From NCBI GenBank assembly GCA_937901465.1, contig CALGTU010000189.1, positions 1 through 13,170 of the forward strand: a DNA stretch of 13,170 bases, in the 5' to 3' direction. Shown in pieces: positions 6,639 through 13,170 of the stretch (position 1 is the stretch's first letter; each line of letters starts with the position of its first letter). This DNA comes from an uncultured Clostridia bacterium (GTDB lineage: Bacteria; Bacillota; Clostridia; Oscillospirales; Ruminococcaceae). Below the pieces are notes generated by a model, which was not told the origin of the DNA, ran no database searches, and saw only the letters and a list, made by a program, of their open reading frames with translations. A program made the position numbers and the translations under genes.

Positions 6639-8159
6639 ATGTTTTCAAAAGTCAGAAGTATGGGACTTTTCGGGCTGAACGCCTTTCCTGTCGATGTTGA
6701 GGTTGAAATAAGCAAGGGGCTTCCTTCATTCGATATAATCGGCCTCGGCGATGTTGTTGTAAGAGAAAGCCGCGACAGAATAAAAGCGGCTCTCCGCTCT
6801 GTCGGAGTGAATCTTCCTGCGGCAAAAATTGTTGTCAATCTTGCTCCCGCAGATACCAAAAAATCAGGTTCTGTAACAGACCTTGCTATTTCTGTTGCAC
6901 TTCTTTCGATAAACGGAAATATTTCTGGTGTTACCGATGATTCTGCTTTTATCGGAGAGGTTTCTTTAAATGGCGATATAAGGGGAGTCAACGGAGTTCT
7001 TCCTATGGTTATAACCGCTAAAAAGTCGGGAGTTAAATCGGTTTTTGTTCCGATAGAAAACGCTTATGAAGCTTCTGTGTGTGACGGAATAACGATTTAC
7101 GGAGTGAGAAATCTTTCAGAAATAATTTCTCATTTTGAGGGAGAATTTATAGAATCCTGTCCACCTTATGTCGTAAAGGAAAATCAACGTTTTGATAACC
7201 TTGATTTTGCTGATGTAAAAGGACAGAGCTATGCTAAAAAAGCACTTGAAATCGCGGCTTGCGGCGGTCATAATGCTTTGCTTATAGGCTCTCCCGGTTC
7301 GGGAAAAAGTATGCTCGCCAAAAGACTTCCTTCAATCCTTCCTTCGATGACTTTTGAAGAATCGATAGAAACAACAAATGTCCATTCGGTTTCAGGACTT
7401 CTTGATAAAGAAACCCCGCTCGTAACAATAAGACCATTCCGTTCGCCACATCACACGATATCAGCGGCAGGTCTCGCGGGCGGTGGCGGAATACCTAAAC
7501 CTGGTGAAATTTCACTCGCTCATAACGGACTTTTATTCCTCGATGAATTCGCTGAATTTTCAAGACAGACACTCGAAATTCTCCGTCAGCCTCTTGAAGA
7601 CAGAAAAGTTACTATTTCAAGGGCATCGGGAACAGTAAGTTATCCTTGTTCGTTTATGCTTGTTGCAGCGATGAATCCTTGTCCTTGTGGTTATTTCGGA
7701 CACCCTTCGAAAAAGTGTATCTGTTCTGAAAAGCAGGTTTCAAATTATCTTTCGAAAATATCAGGGCCTATGCTCGACAGATTTGACCTTCATATCGAGG
7801 TCGCACCCGTTGAATTCGAAAGCATTTCTTCTGCTGAAAAAGAAGAAAGTTCAGCGGCAATAAGAGAAAGAGTCCAGAGGGTAAGAGAAATTCAGAATGA
7901 AAGGTTTAAAGGAACAGCTATAACCTGTAACGCAAGGATTACATCAGATATTCTTCACGAAGTTTGCCCCGTTGACGATGCTGCGAAAGAAATGCTCAAA
8001 AATGTCTTTGACAAATTAGGACTTTCGGCGAGAGCTTACGACAGAATACTCAAAGTTTCGAGAACAATAGCCGATATGAACGGAAATGCCGTTATTTCCA
8101 AGCAGGATATAGCACAAGCTGTTCAATATCGCAGTCTTGACAGAAAATACTGGAGATAA
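6639..8159 (+). CDS. comM: YifB/ComM family magnesium-chelatase-like AAA+ ATPase
   Basis: Family members are hexameric AAA+ motors. ComM in naturally competent Gram-negatives is a branch-migration helicase that helps integrate transforming DNA, while the role in Firmicutes is less clear. At 506 residues the length is typical. The N-terminal domain (about 1-170) carries SKGLPSFDIIGLGD and VRESRDRIKAAL. The ATPase domain has Walker A GSPGSGKS at about 217-224, the RPFRSPHHT motif ending near 273, and Walker B LLFLDEF with D302 and E303. A CPCG/CIC cysteine cluster (C348, C350, C360, C362) could bind zinc. The C-terminal Mg-chelatase-like helical domain ends in ALDRKYWR-like residues (AVQYRSLDRKYWR). 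The start is uncertain: in-frame ATGs lie at 6618, 6636 and 6639. I chose 6639 because the family begins at this point, but the ribosome binding site is weak (GAAAGTG). A clear terminator follows. Confidence 0.93.
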   Translation: MFSKVRSMGLFGLNAFPVDVEVEISKGLPSFDIIGLGDVVVRESRDRIKAALRSVGVNLPAAKIVVNLAPADTKKSGSVTDLAISVALLSINGNISGVTDDSAFIGEVSLNGDIRGVNGVLPMVITAKKSGVKSVFVPIENAYEASVCDGITIYGVRNLSEIISHFEGEFIESCPPYVVKENQRFDNLDFADVKGQSYAKKALEIAACGGHNALLIGSPGSGKSMLAKRLPSILPSMTFEESIETTNVHSVSGLLDKETPLVTIRPFRSPHHTISAAGLAGGGGIPKPGEISLAHNGLLFLDEFAEFSRQTLEILRQPLEDRKVTISRASGTVSYPCSFMLVAAMNPCPCGYFGHPSKKCICSEKQVSNYLSKISGPMLDRFDLHIEVAPVEFESISSAEKEESSAAIRERVQRVREIQNERFKGTAITCNARITSDILHEVCPVDDAAKEMLKNVFDKLGLSARAYDRILKVSRTIADMNGNAVISKQDIAQAVQYRSLDRKYWR

Positions 8160-8177
8160 CAGTTATCAATTTCAATA

Positions 8178-8218
8178 AATAACCATATTCTGCTTTGGCG
8201 GGATATGGTTATTTTTAC
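8178..8218 (+). terminator. Intrinsic terminator of comM
   Basis: AATAACCATAT (8178-8188) pairs with ATATGGTTATT (8203-8213); two more inner pairs (one G-U) give a 13-bp stem with a 10-nt loop. TTTTT follows directly, with a second T run a few bases later. It begins 18 nt after the comM stop codon and isolates rpoBC from comM. Confidence 0.85.
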
Positions 8219-8235
8219 GATTTTTCAAAATTTGG

Positions 8236-8264
8236 TTGACTTGACTTTTAAATAGTAGTAAAAT
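8236..8264 (+). promoter_or_regulatory. rpoB promoter P1
   Basis: TTGACT (8236-8241), a 17-nt spacer and TAAAAT (8259-8264). Both hexamers are one mismatch from consensus. Predicted start near 8271. Confidence 0.7.
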
Positions 8265-8269
8265 AATAT
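8241..8269 (+). promoter_or_regulatory. rpoB promoter P2, overlapping P1 with a 5-bp shift
   Basis: A second TTGACT (8241-8246) shares a base with the first and is also followed by a 17-nt spacer and TAATAT (8264-8269). The repeat TTGACTTGACT makes two complete promoters offset by 5 bp. Either or both may be used. Confidence 0.55.
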
Positions 8270-8271
8270 AC

Positions 8272-8483
8272 TGTATCGGTATGCCATAAAACGCGCGTGT
8301 ATATATAAATATATGCGTTATAAAGACAAATCCGGTATGTTTTAAGTAAACATCTCCCATCGGTTCGAGGGGCACAGGTTTTAACCGTCTGCAAAATGCG
8401 GTTGCAGGAGAGGAAAATCTGTGAAGAAGAACGGGGAGCGTTGATATTCCCGCAAATTTTTTCAAGGAGAGATTTAAAGACCT
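8272..8483 (+). promoter_or_regulatory. Long structured 5' leader of rpoBC (candidate riboregulator)
   Basis: About 210 nt with no convincing gene lie between the rpoB promoters and the start codon. Helices visible by eye are: a hairpin at 8290-8319 (AACGC/GCGTT, or an alternative 8-bp register inside it); ATGTTT/AAACAT at 8337-8353; CCC-TCG/CGA-GGG with one bulged A at 8356-8371; and a 10-bp helix 8373-8382 with 8414-8423. This last helix encloses two mutually exclusive hairpins: AACCG/CGGTT (8383-8403), or CTGCAA/TTGCAG (8389-8407). A terminator-like hairpin (8432-8452) with a T run (8457-8462) lies just before the ribosome binding site. I do not recognise a named RNA family. Confidence 0.5.
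8432..8462 (+). terminator. Candidate attenuator hairpin before rpoB
   Basis: CGGGGA (8432-8437) pairs with TTCCCG (8447-8452) around a 9-nt loop, followed by CAAA and then TTTTTT (8457-8462). The stem is short (6 bp, one G-U) and the T run is set off by 4 nt, so it would be a weak terminator or a pause site. Its place inside the rpoBC leader suggests attenuation. An alternative pairing of GGGAG (8434-8438) with CTCCC (8354-8358) could break it. Confidence 0.35.
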
Positions 8484-11400
8484 ATGGTGAATGTCAAAAA
8501 GGTTAAAGTCGGCAAAAACGAGCGTATGAGTTTCGGCAAGATTACCGAAGTGCTCGATATGCCCAATCTTATCGAAATCCAGAAAAACTCGTATCAGTGG
8601 TTTCTCGATGAAGGACTCAGAGAAGTTTTCCGTGATACAGATGCTATCACAGACTACAACGGAAATCTTGAACTCAAATTCCTCGATTATCGTATCGATG
8701 ATACACCGAAATACACTGTTGCGGAATGTAAGGAAAGGGATACAACATATTCCGCTCCTTTAAGAGTGAAAGCATCACTCCTCAACAAAGAAACAGGCGT
8801 TGTTGTTGAAAACGAAGTCTATATGGGTGAATTCCCCCTTATGACAGAAAGCGGAACATTCGTTATCAACGGTGCTGAACGTGTAATCGTTTCACAGCTC
8901 GTTCGTTCTCCCGGCGTTTTCTTCGGCGTTGAAAAGGACAAGACAGGTAAAAACCTTTTCAGTTCTACAATCAACCCTAACAGAGGTGCATGGCTTGAAT
9001 ACGAAATGGATTCAAACGATGTTGTCTATGTAAGAATCGATAAGAACAGAAAAATTCCCCTCACAACTTTCATCCGTGCTATCGGATGCGAAACCGATGT
9101 TGAAATAGTTGAAAAATTCGGTGAAGATGAAAGACTCACACAGACAATCATGAAAGATGATTCCAAGGACAGAGGCGGCGCTCTTATAGAAGTTTACAAG
9201 AAACTCCGTCCCGGTGAACCTCCTTCGGTTGAAAGTGCTGAAACACATCTCAACAATCTTTTCTTCGATGCAAGAAGATACGATCTTTCACGCTTTGGTA
9301 GATATAAATACAACAAAAAACTCGCTATCGCTTCAAGACTTCGCGATCAGATTCTTTCACGTCCCGTTGTAAATGAAACAACAGGTGAAATTATGGCTGA
9401 TGAAGGTGAAAAGCTCACTTACGATAAGGCTCTTGAAATCGAACAGGCTGGTGTAACAGAAGTTTTCATCACAGTTGAAATCAAGGAAAACTACACAGGC
9501 CCCAACGGCGAAAATCTTACAAAGGTTGAAAACAAGGAAGTAAAGGTTATCGGTAACGGTATGGTTGATATCAATCCTTACCTTCCCGAAAAACTCTCTG
9601 CTGAAAAACTCGGAATAAACGAAAAGGTTCTTTTCAGAGTTCTCAGAGAAATCCTTGATGAATACGGCACAGAAGATGTTGATGCACTCCACGATGAAAT
9701 CATCAGAAGAATGGACGAACTTATTCCAAAACATATCATCGTTGACGATATCTTCGCTTCTGTAAGTTATTTCCTCAACCTCTGCAACGGCGTAGGAACA
9801 ACAGATGATATCGACCATCTCGGAAACAGAAGAATCCGTTCTGTAGGCGAACTTCTCCAGAACCAGTTCAGAATCGGTTTCACAAGAATGGAAAGAGTAA
9901 TCCATGAAAAGATGAACAGCCGTTCACAGGAAACAGAAAACCTCAGCCCCTCACAGCTTATCAATATCAGACCTATAACAGCTGCAATCAAGGAATTCTT
10001 TGGTTCATCACCCCTTTCACAGTTCATGGACCAGACAAACCCCCTTGCAGAACTTACTCATAAGAGAAGACTCTCAGCATTAGGTCCCGGCGGTCTTTCA
10101 AGAGACAGAGCATCATTCGAAGTACGTGACGTTCACTATACACACTACGGAAGAATGTGTCCTATCGAAACACCTGAAGGTCCTAACATCGGTCTTATCT
10201 CATATCTCGCATCTTTCGCAAGAATTAACGAATACGGCTTTATTGAAGCACCTTACAGAAAGGTTGATAAAGAAACAGGCGTTGTTCTTGATGAAGTAGT
10301 TTATATGACAGCTGATGTTGAAGATAATTATGTAGTTGCTCAGGCTAACGAACCTTTAACAGAAGACAATAAGTTTGCAAACAAGAATGTTGCAGCACGT
10401 TTCCGTGAACAGATTCTTGTTACAGACGCTAAGAATATCGACTATATGGACGTTTCGCCTAAGATGGTTGTTTCAATCGCTACAGCGATGATTCCTTTCC
10501 TTGAAAACGACGACGCTAACCGTGCCCTCATGGGTTCAAACATGCAGCGTCAGGCGGTTCCTCTTCTTAAAACAGAAAGCCCCATCGTCGGAACAGGTAT
10601 GGAATACAAGGCAGGCGTTGACTCAGGCGTTTGTGTTGTTGCCAAGGAAGACGGTGTTGTTGAAAGAGTTTCAGGTGATGAAATTATAATCAAGGACGGC
10701 ACAGGAAACCTTCATGAATACAAACTCATCAAGTTCAAGCGTTCAAACCAGTCAACATGTATCAACCAGAGACCTATCGTTGACAGAGGCGAAAAGATCA
10801 AGAAGGGTCAGGTTCTCGCTGATGGTCCCGCTACAAAGGACGGAGAAATTTCTCTCGGTAAGAATGCCCTTATCGGCTTCATGACATGGGAAGGCTATAA
10901 CTATGAAGACGCCGTTCTCCTTAATGAAAACCTCGTAAGATATGATAAATTTACTTCTATCCATATCGAAGAATATGAAATAGAAGCAAGACATACAAAA
11001 CTCGGTGATGAAGAAATCACAAGAGATATTACAAACGTCGGCGATGACGCACTTAAGGACCTCGACGAAAACGGTATCATCCGTATCGGTGCCGAAGTCC
11101 GTTCAGGCGACATCCTCGTAGGTAAGGTAACTCCTAAGGGAGAAACAGAACTTACAGCAGAAGAAAGACTCCTCCGTGCTATTTTCGGTGAAAAGGCAAG
11201 AGAAGTCCGTGATAACTCTCTCCGTGTTCCTCATGGTGAATCAGGTATCGTTGTCGATGTAAAGGTATTCACAAGAGAAAACTGTGATGAACTCTCACCC
11301 GGAGTAAATATGCTCGTTCGTTGCTATATCGCACAGAAGAGAAAGATCTCTGTCGGCGACAAGATGGCCGGCCGTCACGGAAACAAGGGTGTCGTTTCAA

Positions 11401-12317
11401 GAATTCTTCCTCCCGAAGATATGCCGTTCCTCGAAGACGGTACACCTCTTGATATCGTTCTTAACCCCCTCGGCGTTCCTTCACGTATGAACATCGGTCA
11501 GGTTCTTGAAGTTCATCTCGGTATGGCTTCAAAGGCTCTCGGCTGGAAGATCATGACTCCTGTATTCGATGGTGCTCATGAAGCTGATATCCGTGAAGCA
11601 TTCGATATGGCAAACAAGATTACAGAATCAACAGAAGATCCTAACGAAGATTTCCTTATCAATCCTTTTGACGGAACAATCAACCCCAAGGCAATTCATA
11701 TGTCAGAAGACGGTAAGTTCACTCTCTATGACGGAAGAACAGGTGAAATGTTCGATAACAAGGTTACAGTAGGATATATGTATTATCTCAAACTGCATCA
11801 CCTCGTTGACGATAAGATCCATGCCCGTTCAACAGGTCCTTACTCTCTTGTTACACAGCAGCCTCTCGGCGGTAAAGCACAGTTCGGCGGACAGAGATTC
11901 GGAGAAATGGAAGTTTGGGCACTCGAAGCGTATGGTGCTGCTTACACACTTCAGGAAATCCTTACAGTCAAGTCTGACGATACAGTCGGAAGAGTAAAGA
12001 CATACGAAGCAATCGTTAAGGGACAGAATGTTCCAAAGCCTGGCGTTCCCGAATCATTCAAGGTTCTTATCAAGGAACTTCAGTCACTCTGCCTCGATGT
12101 CAGAGTGCTTGACGCGAACGACGAAGAAATCGATCTTAAGCAGACATTTGATGACGATGAGGATCTTATTCCTCAGCCTGTATCATCTCCCGATGATGAC
12201 GATGTTATGCCCGAAACAATCGGAAAGGGCGACCTTGACGACGGCTATACAATGGATGACGGCGATGATTTTGCCGATTCAGATGATGGCTATAGTTTCG
12301 ATATGGACGAAGAATAA
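8484..12317 (+). CDS. rpoB: DNA-directed RNA polymerase subunit beta
   Basis: Beta forms one jaw of RNA polymerase and half the active site. The product has 1277 residues, longer than the roughly 1190 of Bacillus-type beta, mainly because of an acidic tail. The rifampicin pocket reads LSQFMDQTNPLAELTHKRRL then SALGPGG, with S512, Q513, D516, H526 and S531 all in the drug-sensitive state; by chance the numbering here equals E. coli numbering. Active-site parts include GYNYEDAV (E808, D809) and the lysines K960 and K968 in GDKMAGRHGNKGV. The last 55 residues (about 1223-1277) hold 24 Asp/Glu and a single Lys. The ATG at 8484 gives the family N-terminus; AAGGAG (8464-8469) is rather far upstream (14 nt), with AAAGA nearer. 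C-ending codons are frequent, typical of a highly expressed gene. rpoC follows 39 nt later. Confidence 0.98.
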   Translation: MVNVKKVKVGKNERMSFGKITEVLDMPNLIEIQKNSYQWFLDEGLREVFRDTDAITDYNGNLELKFLDYRIDDTPKYTVAECKERDTTYSAPLRVKASLLNKETGVVVENEVYMGEFPLMTESGTFVINGAERVIVSQLVRSPGVFFGVEKDKTGKNLFSSTINPNRGAWLEYEMDSNDVVYVRIDKNRKIPLTTFIRAIGCETDVEIVEKFGEDERLTQTIMKDDSKDRGGALIEVYKKLRPGEPPSVESAETHLNNLFFDARRYDLSRFGRYKYNKKLAIASRLRDQILSRPVVNETTGEIMADEGEKLTYDKALEIEQAGVTEVFITVEIKENYTGPNGENLTKVENKEVKVIGNGMVDINPYLPEKLSAEKLGINEKVLFRVLREILDEYGTEDVDALHDEIIRRMDELIPKHIIVDDIFASVSYFLNLCNGVGTTDDIDHLGNRRIRSVGELLQNQFRIGFTRMERVIHEKMNSRSQETENLSPSQLINIRPITAAIKEFFGSSPLSQFMDQTNPLAELTHKRRLSALGPGGLSRDRASFEVRDVHYTHYGRMCPIETPEGPNIGLISYLASFARINEYGFIEAPYRKVDKETGVVLDEVVYMTADVEDNYVVAQANEPLTEDNKFANKNVAARFREQILVTDAKNIDYMDVSPKMVVSIATAMIPFLENDDANRALMGSNMQRQAVPLLKTESPIVGTGMEYKAGVDSGVCVVAKEDGVVERVSGDEIIIKDGTGNLHEYKLIKFKRSNQSTCINQRPIVDRGEKIKKGQVLADGPATKDGEISLGKNALIGFMTWEGYNYEDAVLLNENLVRYDKFTSIHIEEYEIEARHTKLGDEEITRDITNVGDDALKDLDENGIIRIGAEVRSGDILVGKVTPKGETELTAEERLLRAIFGEKAREVRDNSLRVPHGESGIVVDVKVFTRENCDELSPGVNMLVRCYIAQKRKISVGDKMAGRHGNKGVVSRILPPEDMPFLEDGTPLDIVLNPLGVPSRMNIGQVLEVHLGMASKALGWKIMTPVFDGAHEADIREAFDMANKITESTEDPNEDFLINPFDGTINPKAIHMSEDGKFTLYDGRTGEMFDNKVTVGYMYYLKLHHLVDDKIHARSTGPYSLVTQQPLGGKAQFGGQRFGEMEVWALEAYGAAYTLQEILTVKSDDTVGRVKTYEAIVKGQNVPKPGVPESFKVLIKELQSLCLDVRVLDANDEEIDLKQTFDDDEDLIPQPVSSPDDDDVMPETIGKGDLDDGYTMDDGDDFADSDDGYSFDMDEE

Positions 12318-12356
12318 TTCTTTCGCACTTAAAATAGTAATAGGAGTGGTTGAACC

Positions 12357-13170
12357 TTGGAATTTAATGCATTTGAATCCATTAAAATAGGTCTTGCCTC
12401 ACCCGAACAGATCAGAGCATGGTCTTACGGTGTTGTTCAGAGACCCGAAACAATAAATTACCGCACACAGAAACCCGAAAAGGACGGACTTTTCTGCGAA
12501 AGAATTTTCGGACCATCAAAGGACTGGGAATGTCATTGTGGAAAATATAAGAAAATCCGTTTCAAAGGCAAAATCTGTGACCGTTGCGGAGTTGAAGTAA
12601 CAAGAGCAAAGGTAAGAAGAGAAAGAATGGGACATATAGAACTTGCTGCCCCTGTTTCTCATATCTGGTATTTCAAGGGAACACCTTCAAGAATCGGTCA
12701 GATTCTCGAAGTTTCCCAGAAACGCCTTGAAGAAGTTCTTTACTTCACAAAATATATCGTAATAGATCCCGGTAAGTCAGACCTTGCTAAAAAGGCTGTT
12801 ATTTCTGAAAAGGAATATTTCGATTATAAAGAAAAATATGAAGACGAATTCGTTGCTGAAATGGGTGCTGAAGCAATCCAGAAGCTTCTCCGCGAAATCG
12901 ACCTTGATGCTCTCTCAAACGAACTCAAGGAAGAACTTGCATCAATGCCTTCTGATCAGAAGCGTACAAAACTTCTCAAGCGTCTTGAAATCGTTGAGGC
13001 TTTCCGTAAATCAGGCAACAAGCCCGAATGGATGGTAATGGATGTTATCCCCGTAATTCCTCCCGAACTCAGACCTATGGTTATGCTCGACGGCGGAAGA
13101 TATGCAACATCAGACCTTAACGACCTTTACAGAAGAGTTATCAACAGAAATACACGTCTTAAGAAGATGC
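12357..13170 (+). CDS. rpoC: DNA-directed RNA polymerase subunit beta' (5' part)
   Basis: The first 271 codons of beta' are present; the rest runs off the right edge. The protein begins at a TTG (12357), giving MEFNAFESIKIGLASPEQIR, the expected beta' N-terminus, with AGGAGTGG (12342-12349) as ribosome binding site. The first zinc-binding site is intact: CHCG supplies C59 and C61, and CDRCG supplies C74 and C77. The GLFCERIFGP motif is at about 44-53, and HIELAAPVSHIWYFKGTPSR at about 92-111. The clamp and lid region continues to MVMDVIPVIPPELRPMV, then LDGGRYATSDLNDLYRRVIN near the window edge. No promoter or terminator is seen in the 39-nt gap after rpoB, so the two are co-transcribed, as nearly always. 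The catalytic NADFDGD loop lies outside the window. Confidence 0.97.
   Translation, partial: MEFNAFESIKIGLASPEQIRAWSYGVVQRPETINYRTQKPEKDGLFCERIFGPSKDWECHCGKYKKIRFKGKICDRCGVEVTRAKVRRERMGHIELAAPVSHIWYFKGTPSRIGQILEVSQKRLEEVLYFTKYIVIDPGKSDLAKKAVISEKEYFDYKEKYEDEFVAEMGAEAIQKLLREIDLDALSNELKEELASMPSDQKRTKLLKRLEIVEAFRKSGNKPEWMVMDVIPVIPPELRPMVMLDGGRYATSDLNDLYRRVINRNTRLKKM

Noticed and set aside
6449..6991. Open frame extending the phosphoglucomutase upstream by 181 codons
   Set aside because: It runs through both divergent promoters and antisense to comM. The family N-terminus and the GGGAGG ribosome binding site are at 6448.
8383..8408. H-type pseudoknot using AACCG/CGGTT together with TCTGC/GCAGG
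   Set aside because: The strands are complementary, but the connecting loops would be zero nucleotides long, which is sterically unlikely. They are better read as alternative hairpins.
8172..8465. 97-codon minus-strand open frame across the comM-rpoB interval
   Set aside because: It covers the comM terminator, rpoB promoters and leader, has no recognisable domain, and ends in low-complexity K/N/I-rich sequence on the wrong strand.
9357..9905. 182-codon minus-strand open frame inside rpoB
   Set aside because: It is antisense to strongly conserved beta sequence, rich in F, C and S as expected from the codon bias of rpoB on the other strand, with no ribosome binding site or domain.
12028..12390. 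120-codon plus-strand open frame across the rpoB-rpoC junction
   Set aside because: It is a shifted frame of the rpoB tail, and the true rpoC start at 12357 lies within it in another frame.
1..13170. Mobile elements, CRISPR arrays, tRNA/rRNA genes, toxin-antitoxin or defence systems
   Set aside because: No transposase, terminal inverted repeats with target duplication, spaced repeats or cloverleaf were seen, and all long frames are accounted for by housekeeping genes.

Overview
The window carries ordinary chromosomal housekeeping genes from a low-GC, Gram-positive type bacterium. Protein sequence style, gene order dgt-dnaG-rpoD, zinc-type L31, AGGAGG-like ribosome binding sites and sigma-A type promoters all point to Clostridia. 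An Oscillospiraceae/Ruminococcus-like member is my best guess (moderate confidence, from protein style only). I see no phage, insertion sequence, CRISPR array, tRNA or rRNA, and no defence or biosynthetic island.

Left half, minus strand. Read in transcription order there are four units. (1) pgm (alpha-phosphoglucomutase/phosphomannomutase, start 6448) with a small lipoprotein gene 15 nt behind it. (2) rpmE (ribosomal protein L31), with its own strong extended -10 promoter, an 88-nt leader that can fold into two interleaved helices, and a GC-rich terminator. (3) yigZ, directly behind the rpmE terminator with its own terminator but no convincing promoter. (4) dgt (HD-domain dNTP triphosphohydrolase), dnaG (primase) and rpoD (sigma-A, cut by the window edge), a macromolecular-synthesis operon driven from a consensus-like promoter just before dgt; dnaG and rpoD are so tightly packed that the dnaG stop lies inside the rpoD ribosome binding site.

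Right half, plus strand. comM/yifB is divergent from pgm, with back-to-back promoters around a shared A/T tract and an operator-like dyad at its start point, and ends in a clear terminator. Then comes a 324-nt gene-free interval holding the comM terminator, two overlapping sigma-A promoters and a roughly 210-nt leader with several possible helices and a terminator-like hairpin just before the rpoB ribosome binding site. rpoB (1277 aa, with a long acidic tail) and rpoC (5' 271 codons, TTG start) follow. rpoBC is not preceded by rplKAJL here, so its expression probably depends on this leader.

Together the genes serve transcription (RpoB, RpoC, RpoD), replication (DnaG and dNTP control by Dgt), translation (L31), DNA recombination (ComM/YifB) and hexose-phosphate metabolism (Pgm). 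The protein functions are standard. The parts most worth a second look are non-coding: the rpoB leader and the rpmE leader. All RNA structures were found by eye and have not been energy-calculated or compared across genomes.
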